Source: CBDDKZ01 sp965230415
GTDB lineage: Bacteria > Bacteroidota > Bacteroidia > Cytophagales > JAAEPT01
DNA length: 64,000 nt
NCBI GenBank assembly: GCA_965230415.1
Contig: CBDDKZ010000005.1
Coordinates: forward strand, 5,574,435-5,638,434
Direction: 5' to 3'
Numbering within the stretch: position 1 is the first letter of the stretch; each line of letters starts with the position of its first letter. This document shows positions 42,209 to 50,128 of this stretch, in pieces. The notes beneath the pieces are model-generated. The model saw only the letters and a program-made list of their open reading frames with translations. It was not told where the DNA came from and ran no database searches. Position numbers and translations under genes: made by a program.

Positions 42209-42385
42209 GGTGATTTTTTGATACACTTATACGTAACAGACCTCATTTTTATGCTTTTTAAGATACTTTTTTGTGTTTCTTTGTCCCTACACAGCCCGCG
42301 TTCTTTTGTTTACCCCTAGTCAAACACTACTCTATTCCTCAAAATCGAACTTTTTTATGCCCAGGTGATTTTTTGATACACTACC
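42209..42385. repeat. IS1-type element right end, second copy
   Basis: Same organisation as 36098-36274: inner repeat next to the transposase start and outer GGTGATTTTTTGATACACTACC at 42364-42385, with a few substitutions between the copies. Confidence 0.6.
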
Positions 42386-42418
42386 ATCCTTTGCCCTTTC
42401 CGATAAACCACTAAAACT

Positions 42419-42540
42419 AAAAAAGACCCTAAAAGGCCCTCTTTAATTATTTAATGCATTGCAAATGCTGCGATATGAGTTCGACATTGCAAATGACCGA
42501 ACAGCACATATGTCGAAGAGCGGGTGGGATTTGTATGGGG
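42419..42540. repeat. Terminator plus hairpin repeat cluster
   Basis: The AAAAAAGACC...GGCCCTCTTT terminator (42419-42447) is followed by the GCATT-GCA-AATGC and GTTCGACATT-GCA-AATGACCGAAC hairpins. The latter has one stem mismatch (ACCGAAC). The arrangement matches 588-672, so this is the 3' boundary of a former toxin/immunity module. Confidence 0.6.
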
Positions 42541-42571
42541 ATTTGCACGGAAATATTGCTTTTGATGATTA

Positions 42572-43302
42572 TTAGAATCTAAGTCCTAATTGGATTCTTA
42601 AATTACTAGTGGTGGACCTGCCTTTTTCACTAACTTTAGATTCTATAGTCCAAAATCCATATTCATCAAAAAAGGAGCCTTGCGTTGTCGTACTCAGCTT
42701 TCCAAATCGATATACCCATCCCAAAATCAATTTTTGAAAATTCACATCAAACCCAACCCCTTTTTGTATGCCCCTATATGTGCTTTTAATATCCATTATA
42801 TAGTTATATTCACAAATTCTACTACAATTTACAGTAGATTTCTCTCCGTATTTTGGAAACAATTGAAAGTACGCTCTTACACTAATATTCTTCTGAATTC
42901 TCATAGAATATTCTAACCCAGGGCTTAATAAACTTATTGAAAAAGCTCCTGAAGTCATTTGTTTTTCTTTTATGCCTTCAAATTTACTTTTACTCAGTCC
43001 GTAAGTGATATCAATCCAATTAACTCTTAATGACAAAGAATTATCCGAGTACCTCTTTAGAGTAAAACTAGAACCAAAATCAAGTCCTAATGCTAATATA
43101 TTAGGTACATGCTTTTTAAATCTGTCTCGATCTATGTCAATATCATTTCCATACCGATATCCAAGTCTAGTGAAACCACCTACAACGAAAAACTCTGTTT
43201 TCGCTCCCTCTCAACAATATCCTTTGCCAACTCATTCTGTGCCCGCCCTACAAAAGCACTAATAATACATAGTAACGACCATAGTGATTTAATTTTCCTC
43301 AT
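42572..43302 (-). pseudogene. Outer-membrane beta-barrel-like protein, frameshifted
   Basis: ATG 43302 opens M-R-K-I-K-S-L-W-S-L-L-C-I-I-S-A-F-V-G-R-A-Q, a signal peptide. That frame stops after E-R-E-R-K-Q-S-F-S-L. A shift near 43200 continues as F-F-V-V-G-G-F-T-R-L-G-Y-R-Y-G-N and runs through alternating beta-strand sequence to R-I-Q-L-G-L-R-F, the Phe-terminated last strand of many barrel proteins. It could be an orphan immunity gene or a stray host gene. The frameshift could also be a sequencing error. Confidence 0.55.
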
Positions 43303-43531
43303 GAATGAATAAATATAATATAACCTTTATCATAATTAAGAGAATCAACACTCAACCGCTCAATACCAGAAAATTACTCTTCCAGCACCGTGAGGTAGTT
43401 TGCAGGCTACTCCTGTAAGTCGCCTGCAGTGGGCCTGCCACCATCTTATATAAAGCATGTGACCTAGTTACTTTGAAGTCCGAAACTTCTTTGACCGATT
43501 GTAACTTCTCGGCACACCTTGCGCCAACACC
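43303..43531. other. Intergenic debris with degenerate hairpin repeat
   Basis: Contains GCAGGC/GCCTGC-rich stems near 43398-43440 and a worn copy of the immunity-side repeat (CTTGCGCCAACACCTTAGTGGG, near 43516-43537). No gene is supported here. Confidence 0.4.
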
Positions 43532-43909
43532 TTAGTGGGAATTTTCCTTTTTAAGATGTACATTAACACTACAAACACCTCCGTCAGGAGCGACAACCTT
43601 GTAATCTCCATATACAATTTTCACTTTAGGAATTTCACTCTTAATTAAATCACATACCACCTTTAATTGTTTTTCAAACAGATTAGTATCAACTTTTTGG
43701 TCTTCACTTATCCAATTTTCCAATACTACAACGTAAGAACGGTCATATTCAGTTGATTCAACATTGAAGTTTTCAAGCACACCTAAATCTGATATTTTAG
43801 CAGTTCCACATTCAAAATATACTTGACTATCAACGAGTGTACCTATATCAGCCGTTAATGATATAAAATTCAAACAAAAACTCAATAACAAAATTACTCT
43901 CAAATTCAT
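43532..43909 (-). CDS. Orphan secreted protein, candidate immunity gene
   Basis: 125 residues with a signal peptide (M-N-L-R-V-I-L-L-L-S-F-C-L-N-F-I-S-L). It starts 6 bp after the stop of a toxin-tail remnant (43916) and is followed by the immunity-side repeat. Position therefore marks it as the immunity gene of a toxin now mostly deleted. No family recognised. Confidence 0.55.
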   Translation of the reverse strand: MNLRVILLLSFCLNFISLTADIGTLVDSQVYFECGTAKISDLGVLENFNVESTEYDRSYVVVLENWISEDQKVDTNLFEKQLKVVCDLIKSEIPKVKIVYGDYKVVAPDGGVCSVNVHLKKENSH

Positions 43910-43915
43910 AAGTCG

Positions 43916-44030
43916 TTATTTTTTCTCTTCAACAACCTTAATATCATCATCTTCGCTATCAAATGTACAGTCATTACCTCCATTTGTATAATCTAATATC
44001 GTATTGCTAAACCTATCATTATTTATTGGT
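43916..44030 (-). pseudogene. Tail of a lost Rhs toxin tip
   Basis: The minus-strand frame K-P-I-N-N-D-R-F-S-N-T-I-L-D-Y-T-N-G-G-N and onward to V-V-E-E-K-K stops at 43916, just before the orphan immunity gene. The upstream part of the gene is absent and replaced by repeat DNA. The call rests on composition and on the stop/start spacing typical of tip/immunity pairs. Confidence 0.45.
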
Positions 44031-44198
44031 TTTCACCAGGGCAGGCACTTTCCGGTAAAAACTAAAAACTTTGCTTCGCTTTAGCTGCGCATAAGCAAGG
44101 ATCCAATACTAGCCTTTTATTCCTTAATGCCATTGCAAATACCTCAATAACCGTTCGCATTGCAAATAACCGAACAGCGCATATCGCGAAGAGCGGGA
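44031..44198. repeat. Hairpin repeat cluster (worn copy)
   Basis: Contains GCCATT-GCA-AATAC and GTTCGCATT-GCA-AATAACCGAAC, variants of the immunity-side hairpins, followed by CATATCGCGAAGAGCGGG as at 42510. It separates the next immunity gene (44199) from the toxin-tail remnant. Confidence 0.5.
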
Positions 44199-44669
44199 CT
44201 ATTGGAACCAACCTTTTTTAAGCTCACTTTGCAACGAATCTCGTTTAGGTTTAGACATTTCTTCAGATCTTAGATTCAACAATTCATTTATAACGTACTG
44301 TCTAATTCTGATCTCCATGAGAATATCATTTGTCATATAATATTTAATCTCCTTATCTTCGATCGAATCCAATGCTAATAGTACATTATCAACATTTTCA
44401 TTCTTGATCATATGTCTAAATTTATAGATCAAATAACATGGTGATGTTTTATCGTTTGTTCGTTTTCCATTGCATTTTATAAAACAATCTTCATTTTGAT
44501 CATTTAAATAAACTGTATCATTTCGCCCACCAAAAAACAATTCACAGTCACACACACTTGCCACTTCTTCAATTTCAGGCAACGCTTCTAATTTATTTTC
44601 CGGTATTTCATTTGGAGCTTGTCTACATCCAACGATTAAAATATAAAGAACTATTAATCTGAAATTCAT
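44199..44669 (-). CDS. Orphan lipoprotein, candidate immunity gene
   Basis: 156 residues. M-N-F-R-L-I-V-L-Y-I-L-I-V-G-C-R-Q-A has a lipobox (I-V-G-C). Cysteines at C-D-C-E-L-F and in the C-F-I-K-C-N-G segment may form disulphides. It starts 5 bp after the stop of the IS1/toxin chimera at 44675, so it is the immunity gene of that destroyed tip. No family recognised. Confidence 0.55.
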   Translation of the reverse strand: MNFRLIVLYILIVGCRQAPNEIPENKLEALPEIEEVASVCDCELFFGGRNDTVYLNDQNEDCFIKCNGKRTNDKTSPCYLIYKFRHMIKNENVDNVLLALDSIEDKEIKYYMTNDILMEIRIRQYVINELLNLRSEEMSKPKRDSLQSELKKGWFQ

Positions 44670-44674
44670 TTTGA

Positions 44675-45022
44675 TTACTTTACAATTTTTTGTCCATCAG
44701 ATTTGGGATTAGCACCACCTTCAATCTCCGAATTTGAGTTACCACCATTCCTTAAGAAGTTAAAGTACTCCAATTTGAAATCAAATTTAATCTGGTTAAA
44801 ACCGTATTTTGGTGAAATAGCTAAAACACGGGAAATACTTCGAATTCCCATTCCCTCAAGAACATAGTTAATAACCTGGCTATTTACTCCTCTGTCACAT
44901 GCTTTATTCTTGTATTCTTTCTGTTGATATTTAGAACAGGATTTACAAAACAACTTCTGTTTCCCATTTTGAATGAGCTTTTTTAGCCCGTTCTCCACGC
45001 CTCTCAATACCAATATAAACAA
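44675..45022 (-). pseudogene. Chimera of IS1 transposase N-terminus and Rhs toxin tail
   Basis: The first 70 residues match the IS1 transposase zinc-finger/HTH part (N-G-K-Q-K-L-F-C-K-S-C-S-K-Y-Q-Q, G-M-G-I-R-S-I-S-R-V-L-A-I-S). From P-K-Y-G-F-N-Q-I-K-F on, the sequence is unrelated and resembles a toxin tail leading to the lipoprotein gene. A deletion between an IS1 copy and a toxin gene explains it. Activity is unlikely. Confidence 0.6.
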
Positions 45023-45567
45023 TAATTGTTAGGTTTTCGCTTCTCTATTTTAGTCTCTTTGCCTAAAATCAATGTTTTTAACTGCCAGGTGATTTTTTGA
45101 TACACTACCCTCTATTCCTCAAAATCGAACTTTTTTATGCGCGGGTGATTTTTTGATACACTACCCACTACAGGCCCTCTTTAATTATTTAACGCATTGC
45201 AAATGCTGCGATATGAGTTCGACATTGCAAATGATCGAACAGTAGCATATCCGGAACAGTGGGATTCCGATAAAACTAAAAAAGACCCAATACAGGCCTT
45301 TCTTTTATTTCTTCTCTTGTAGCATGTACGACACAAGATGCAATCTTGCGCCAGCGCTAGTGGTTATTTGCTCGCGCCAGCGGAGTGCATTCTTTTGTTT
45401 ACCCCTAGTCAAACACCACTCTATTCCTCAAAATCGAACTTTATTATACCCAGGTGATTTTTTGATACACTACCCCTTTCCAATAGCTCCCTAAACTAAA
45501 AAAGACCACAACTGGCCTTTCTTATCTTATGTAGGCACAAGATGCAATCTTGCGCCAGCGCTAGTGG
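45023..45567. repeat. Gene-free wreckage: three IS1-type ends, terminators and hairpin repeats
   Basis: Left to right: IS1-type ends GGTGATTTTTTGATACACTACC at 45088-45109 and 45144-45165; GCATT-GCA-AATGC and GTTCGACATT-GCA-AATG hairpins (about 45190-45240); terminator 45278-45308; CAAGAT hairpin near 45337; a third IS1-type end (about 45386-45474) preceded by its inner 70 bp; terminator 45498-45524; CAAGAT hairpin near 45538. At least two successive module boundaries have collapsed here. No coding sequence is supported. Confidence 0.65.
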
Positions 45568-45957
45568 CTATTTACTGCCGCCAGCGGGGGAAACACAATT
45601 TGCAGAAAACGACAATCTTAATGGATACTCATCTAATTCTGATGTTTTACATTCATTTTCTAAAATAGTAAATAGAAACAATGGAATTTCACCCCCTTCT
45701 TGATCTAATTCTGGAACAAAAAACACCTTACTTTCTTCAACCCTATCAGAATATATAAACCCTGAAAATATAATTCTTTGACTATCTAAACTTATGACAT
45801 CGCAAATCGAATCTAGGTAAGAAGACGAACTGTATTCCAATGTTATGCTACACCCAAGCTTTTCATGGTAAATTTTTTGTACCTGTTTCTGACTTAAACA
45901 TATATTGCTAGCCAAAAACATGATTAAGATCAAAATTATTCCTCTGTTAAATTCCAA
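45568..45957 (-). CDS. Putative secreted immunity protein (for the 45936 tip)
   Basis: 129 residues with a signal peptide (R-G-I-I-L-I-L-I-M-F-L-A-S-N-I-C-L-S-Q). It overlaps the toxin 3' end by 22 bp. Two or more cysteines are in the mature part. The 3' end runs into the hairpin repeat tail (C-V-S-P-A-G-G-S-K is encoded by the repeat's CCAGCGGGGG), so the native end may have been replaced. Confidence 0.6.
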   Translation of the reverse strand: MEFNRGIILILIMFLASNICLSQKQVQKIYHEKLGCSITLEYSSSSYLDSICDVISLDSQRIIFSGFIYSDRVEESKVFFVPELDQEGGEIPLFLFTILENECKTSELDEYPLRLSFSANCVSPAGGSK

Positions 45958-46895
45958 AACTCAATAATATTAGATTCTTGATTATCATTATCCCTCTGAA
46001 TAGGTTCATCGTTAGCTAATGAATTATACGCCTCTGGTTTTTCCAATGTGATGTCTCCTTTGTAAGGATCTCCTGGTTTATTGTGGTCATATTCAAAAGC
46101 GGTATTATATTCTTGATACGCCTGTATTTCCTCTTCCGAATCAATTTTCGTCTGAGTACCTACAGGGTCTGATGCCAGTATGAGCAGTGGAATTAAGAGA
46201 GCATCATCTCCACTCATTAATGCTCCCAGTGCTATGGACCTATCTGGTAAAGCAAAAGGCACACCTTCCCATTCTTGTGTTTCAAGCTCCGGTCCAATTT
46301 CATCAACAACTGCTGACCTAAACAGCTTGGCTTCAGAATCCAAATTAGCATTTGTTTCATTTAATCCATTAATTAAATGTAATTGATATTTATGAAACAA
46401 CTCTTCGCTTACCGTTTCTTTACCATTAGTGCTTCTGAAAACGATGTCCGGGCTATACTTTGATGCAAAGGCTTCAACATGTCCAGTGAATCTCTCTGAA
46501 ACCCTTTCTACACGTTCATCATCAACTACAATATGAACTTCCGCTGGCATTACTTCTAAAGCGGTATATAATCTATCAAATAAGACTGATTTTTCACGCA
46601 TTACTTGAATTTGCGCTCTCATCTTTTGCGTTTGTTCATCATTAGCATAAACAATGTATTTACCTGTTGGGTCAATAAAGCATAAAGGTGAATTTGAAAC
46701 AAACGAATAAGAACTAAATGATGGATATATCTTAAAATCAGGGTCCACAGCCAACCATCTCCCAATCCTTCCATCATAAATCCTTGCTCCAAAGTCGTAA
46801 TGAGATGAACTATTGGTAAACTCCTCATCCTTCTCCATACCATTAAAACCATAACGATAACTTTCACTGCTAAAGTTCCTGTTCGGCATAATCAT
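45936..46895 (-). CDS. Orphan Rhs C-terminal tip of unknown activity
   Basis: 319 residues. Rhs core end at 1-60 (Y-R-Y-G-F-N-G-M-E-K-D ... G-R-W-L-A-V-D-P). The effector part contains V-S-E-E-L-F-H-K-Y-Q (about residue 165), an ExxxH-type motif that could bind metal, but there is no full HExxH. It is predicted soluble and acidic. The frame opens at the EYYPFGM junction of element E, so it is the tip displaced when E inserted, followed by its immunity gene. Confidence 0.65.
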   Translation of the reverse strand: MIMPNRNFSSESYRYGFNGMEKDEEFTNSSSHYDFGARIYDGRIGRWLAVDPDFKIYPSFSSYSFVSNSPLCFIDPTGKYIVYANDEQTQKMRAQIQVMREKSVLFDRLYTALEVMPAEVHIVVDDERVERVSERFTGHVEAFASKYSPDIVFRSTNGKETVSEELFHKYQLHLINGLNETNANLDSEAKLFRSAVVDEIGPELETQEWEGVPFALPDRSIALGALMSGDDALLIPLLILASDPVGTQTKIDSEEEIQAYQEYNTAFEYDHNKPGDPYKGDITLEKPEAYNSLANDEPIQRDNDNQESNIIEFWNLTEE

Positions 46896-46913
46896 GCCAA
46901 ACGGGTAGTACTC
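46893..46913 (-). other. Candidate attachment site EYYPFGM (left end of element E)
   Basis: The core GAGTACTACCC lies at 46903-46913 with the standard element-side flank. The tip side reads CGTTTGGCATG, one silent change from the 55596 site and others from the B/C sites. Confidence 0.6.
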
Positions 46914-47084
46914 TTCGTCCCTTTTTCACTGCTTATTTTACTCCTAGCACTACTTCACTTTCAACTTTTTTCTGCTAAACCCTTCTACACAGTCAATACT
47001 TTTTTGTCAGACTCGTTTGCCTAATCATTTACAATATAACAGTTCATCTCATACAACGCTAGTTATTCATCGACATTGTGTGAG

Positions 47085-47530
47085 GTTAACCCAGTTTAAG
47101 TTTAAAAGTCCGGACGCGCGGTGGGATCGTGCGCTTTTGAGCTTAAAACGGGGCTCCTGGGGGTTTAGGGGGCAGGAAGAGCCCCCAACTTAAATACTTT
47201 ATGCTTTGCATGCCTTGCTTTATTTTTTGGCGGAGCGGCTTTAGGGCCAAAAAATGAAGCCCCACAGGGTGGAAGGGGCTGTGTAAGCTCCCTTTGCATA
47301 GGGCTGATGTGCGTCGGACTTTGTGCGGCCGGTGCGCGGCTATTTATACATAAAATGAATTATATAAACCCGGCCCTGCCGATTTCTTTCCATCTAATCC
47401 GGACGGGGTTGTATAATGAAACGCGTTTTATGTTAAATAGCTTCGCTTTTGGGAGGGCTTTGTGTTTCAAGTCCGCAGAAGGAGCTCCGGTTTCTTTTCC
47501 TATTTTTTCTCCGATGCCCTTTCCGATGGG
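47085..47530 (+). ncRNA. Candidate structured noncoding RNA, copy 4 (element E)
   Basis: Related to the copies in B and C with scattered differences. Informative ones: GCTTTATTTTTTGG (47217-47230) pairs with CCAAAAAATGAAGC (47247-47260), where B and C have ...TTGC and GCAA.... The last C-G pair is turned into G-C with both sides changed. The stem GGGGGC/GCCCCC is perfect here, while B and C have a G-U pair. Confidence 0.5.
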
Positions 47531-47809
47531 TTATTTGTCTCCATAATGAGAGGCGGCACTTAATACATGTACCGTAACGATTTCTTCCTCGATAGCATAA
47601 ACGAGTCGATGTTTCTTATTGATTCTTCGTGACCAACATCCTTGTAAATCATGTTTTAACATTTCTGGTTGGCCTGTACCGGTTTTAGGATGTTCCATCA
47701 GCTCGTTAAGTAGGTTTTCTATCTTTTTAAGTACGGCTTTATCTCCGGTCTTTTTATGTTTTTCGATATCTTCTAAAGCTGTTTTTGAAAACGCTAAGGT
47801 ATAACTCAT
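47531..47809 (-). CDS. yoeB: YoeB/Txe-family mRNA interferase toxin
   Basis: 92 residues with the RelE-superfamily fold and the hallmark YoeB end: G-T-G-Q-P-E-M-L-K-H-D-L-Q-G-C-W-S-R-R-I-N-K-K-H-R-L-V-Y, with the E, R, H and Y catalytic set and a terminal H-Y-G-D-K. YoeB enzymes cleave mRNA on the ribosome. It overlaps the antitoxin by 4 bp. In element E it occupies the DUF1016 slot and probably acts as an addiction module that punishes loss of the element. Confidence 0.92.
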   Translation of the reverse strand: MSYTLAFSKTALEDIEKHKKTGDKAVLKKIENLLNELMEHPKTGTGQPEMLKHDLQGCWSRRINKKHRLVYAIEEEIVTVHVLSAASHYGDK

Positions 47810-48057
47810 AATCCCAACAGGTCACTTATTTCTTTTGAAGTAGACACTTGTTGAACTTCTCCTTGCTCAACTTCTAACATACTCTGTTTGATTCGTTTGA
47901 CCATTTCTGCGTTAAAATACATATCATCATCACTTATTGGTGTTAAAGCATAAGCTTTATCTTTTCCTCGCTGAACAATGATTTGTTCTCCATTATCCGC
48001 TCTTTCGAAGTACTCTTTCTGGTTTTGTCTAAATTCTCTACTACTGATCACTATCAT
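47806..48057 (-). CDS. yefM: YefM/Phd-family antitoxin
   Basis: 83 residues from ATG 48057; a longer frame to 48117 adds a non-conserved hydrophobic stretch, and its start would lie upstream of the operator. The sequence I-S-S-R-E-F-R-Q-N-Q-K-E-Y-F-E-R-A is the Phd/YefM DNA-binding part, and the C-terminal acidic helix (D-M-Y-F-N-A-E-M-V-K-R-I) binds the toxin. It precedes and overlaps yoeB, the usual order. Confidence 0.9.
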   Translation of the reverse strand: MIVISSREFRQNQKEYFERADNGEQIIVQRGKDKAYALTPISDDDMYFNAEMVKRIKQSMLEVEQGEVQQVSTSKEISDLLGL

Positions 48058-48072
48058 AATTATAATATTTTG

Positions 48073-48089
48073 TGTACCAATATGGTACA
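48073..48089. promoter_or_regulatory. YefM operator palindrome
   Basis: TGTACC-AATAT-GGTACA is a perfect 6-bp inverted repeat 16 bp upstream of the yefM start. YefM proteins bind palindromes with TGTACA-like cores, so autoregulation of the toxin-antitoxin operon is expected here. Confidence 0.7.
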
Positions 48090-48133
48090 AATATATTATA
48101 TACAACGTGCTTTTCATAAGATTAGTTCCTATT

Positions 48134-49045
48134 TCACTCCATCGGATGATACTTACTCACTTCCTCTTGTAAATCATCTAAATCATTGATTAAGTAGGCT
48201 TCTGTGCTGCTTACATACCTGTGGCCGGTCATGTATTGTACTTCTCGTAGGTTGTAGTTTTTTAACCAGTAAGTAATCACACTTGCTCTGAGTTGTCGGA
48301 TACTTGTTACTTTGGGGTTGATTCGTTTTAGTTGTTTGAGCAGGCATTGTAGTGTATTGTACAGCTTTTGGCTTTGACCTGAGCTAATTAGTAATTGCTC
48401 ACTCTCTTTGCTTGATTGCCTGAGTAATTCTTCTCTGGTGACATGCTGATATTCCATCAGGTCCAGGATTTGGTCGGCTTGTAGTTTTAGTGTTCTGGCA
48501 TTGCTTTTTCTACTACCTGGGATGTGGATTTTTCCTTCTCGTAATTGGAGGTCTGTGGTTTGTAAATTAGTGAGTGCTGCCGTATTTAAGCCTTGATGTA
48601 CGATTAGTCCTATAATGACCTTGTTTCTTTTTTGACTTACTTGCTGATTCTTAAACCAATGATAGTTACTATTCGGGTGGTCGTTTTCATACACTTCATA
48701 GTTTTGGTACAGTTGCTCTAATTCTCCCTTGTTTAAGATTTCATGTAGCTCTTGACGTTGGATGCCTTGTACTGTGATTTGGTTTACTGGATTGTTGGTG
48801 CGTTTACCTTCTGCTTTCAGGTAGTCAAAGTAGTGGCTTATTTTTGTTAAATACAGCTCGATGGTTTTCTGTTTCACCTTACCTTTTAAGCTTTGTACGT
48901 AGCCCATTAAATCGTTGTAAGTACATGTTTCTATGGCTATCCCTTCGTTTTTCAGCCACTTTTCTAGTTGGGCTATGCTGTACAGATTGCCTTCGATCGT
49001 TTTTAAACTGTAGCCTTTTTGCTGTAAGTAGCTTTTATAATTCAT
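48134..49045 (-). CDS. Tyrosine recombinase-like protein 2, degenerate active site (element E)
   Basis: 303 residues. The C-terminal half is nearly identical to the B/C copies, while the N-terminal half is diverged, with a sharp switch near 48660, so the gene is a mosaic. The Asn at Arg-I (G-L-N-T-A-A-L) and Arg at the HxxR His are the same as in B and C. It overlaps recombinase 1 by 11 bp. Confidence 0.8.
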   Translation of the reverse strand: MNYKSYLQQKGYSLKTIEGNLYSIAQLEKWLKNEGIAIETCTYNDLMGYVQSLKGKVKQKTIELYLTKISHYFDYLKAEGKRTNNPVNQITVQGIQRQELHEILNKGELEQLYQNYEVYENDHPNSNYHWFKNQQVSQKRNKVIIGLIVHQGLNTAALTNLQTTDLQLREGKIHIPGSRKSNARTLKLQADQILDLMEYQHVTREELLRQSSKESEQLLISSGQSQKLYNTLQCLLKQLKRINPKVTSIRQLRASVITYWLKNYNLREVQYMTGHRYVSSTEAYLINDLDDLQEEVSKYHPME

Positions 49046-49955
49046 TTCCGACTATGTGGGTATACTGTTGCGTACTCTCCAGGCTGCTATGTCCTAAGAA
49101 CCTGGCGATATTCTCTAAACTCATGCCATTTTGAAGTAGGTGTGTGGCCACGCTGTGTCTGAGCAGGTGTAAGTGTACCCTTTTTTCTATTTGGCTGTGT
49201 TTAGCCAATAGCTCTACCCTTCTGGCCAGGCTTTGTCCTTGCATCCTCTTTCCGTTCATACCAATGAAAAAGGCTTGTTCTTTGTTGTTTTGTACTAACT
49301 GTGGTCGGGTATCATAGAGGTAATCTTGTAGGTAGATACTACTGATTTTGTTAAAGGGTACCAGCCGTGCTTTGTTGCCTTTGCCTTTTCTTACTTTGAG
49401 TACTTGTCGATCAAAATTCAGGTCGGTAACATCAAGTTGCGCTCCTTCACTTCTTCGAAGGCCGCAGCTGTAAAAAACCGTTAGTATCGCTTGGTCTCGG
49501 GTATTAATTAATGACAGCAGTTCGCTTTGATGTTGGGTTTTTGCTGTTTCAAACAAGATTTTGATTTCGGCTTGGGTGAGGTAGTTGATTTTGTTGGGTG
49601 AGGGGATTTCCCGTTTTAGCTCCAGCTCTTCGAGTGCCTGGGTTTTACTTTTCTGCAGGTACTCACTAAACTTGATGATGGCCTGCTGGTGTTTGTTCAG
49701 GTAACTATTACTCAAAGCTCCTCCCTTTCGTTGGTGTTTGCGCTTTTTTAGGTACTGGTAGTAGTTGTTGATTTGTTGGTTATTTAATACTCCTATCTCT
49801 GTGTAGCCTTGCTTTTCCTGCCAGTGCAGTAATTCATGGATGTGAATAGGTAAGTTGTTTACTGTGCTTTCCGCATAACCTTGTATGTCCAGCCACTCTT
49901 TAAAACCAGCTTCTAAGTAGCGATAGTGTGCTGTTTCTAGTCGTAGTTGTTTCAT
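49035..49955 (-). CDS. Tyrosine recombinase 1, intact (element E)
   Basis: 306 residues with complete catalytic residues (C-G-L-R-R-S-E-G-A-Q, K-G-K-G-N-K-A-R, H-L-L-R-H-S, L-G-H-S-S-L, Q-Q-Y-T-H). It differs from the element C enzyme mainly in the middle of the catalytic domain. Both face the same EYYPFGM core, so these differences do not alter target choice. Confidence 0.88.
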   Translation of the reverse strand: MKQLRLETAHYRYLEAGFKEWLDIQGYAESTVNNLPIHIHELLHWQEKQGYTEIGVLNNQQINNYYQYLKKRKHQRKGGALSNSYLNKHQQAIIKFSEYLQKSKTQALEELELKREIPSPNKINYLTQAEIKILFETAKTQHQSELLSLINTRDQAILTVFYSCGLRRSEGAQLDVTDLNFDRQVLKVRKGKGNKARLVPFNKISSIYLQDYLYDTRPQLVQNNKEQAFFIGMNGKRMQGQSLARRVELLAKHSQIEKRVHLHLLRHSVATHLLQNGMSLENIARFLGHSSLESTQQYTHIVGNEL

Positions 49956-50026
49956 TAGACCTTTTTTCTCTCTTCCTCTTGCTCAACACTCACACTCAAT
50001 ACTGCTTTAGTAGCCGCTTGCCCCCC

Positions 50027-50128
50027 TGTTATTCTTGTTATACTGTTATACTTAGACCTTTCTTGCTGTTTTTCTGCTACTTACGTTTTTCAGTAACTTG
50101 TTATACTTATGTTATACTATGTTATTCC
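50027..50128. repeat. Nonamer repeats TGTTATACT (element E)
   Basis: Five to six copies of TGTTATACT or one-mismatch versions (50027, 50036, 50044, 50102, 50110, 50118). The spacer is shorter than in B and C because the TCCCGAA hairpin segment is partly missing. The nonamers are the conserved part. Confidence 0.6.

Noticed and set aside
44675..45022. Novel small DNA-binding protein
   Set aside because: Its first half is clearly the IS1 transposase zinc-finger part and its second half is unrelated, so a deletion chimera is the simpler reading.
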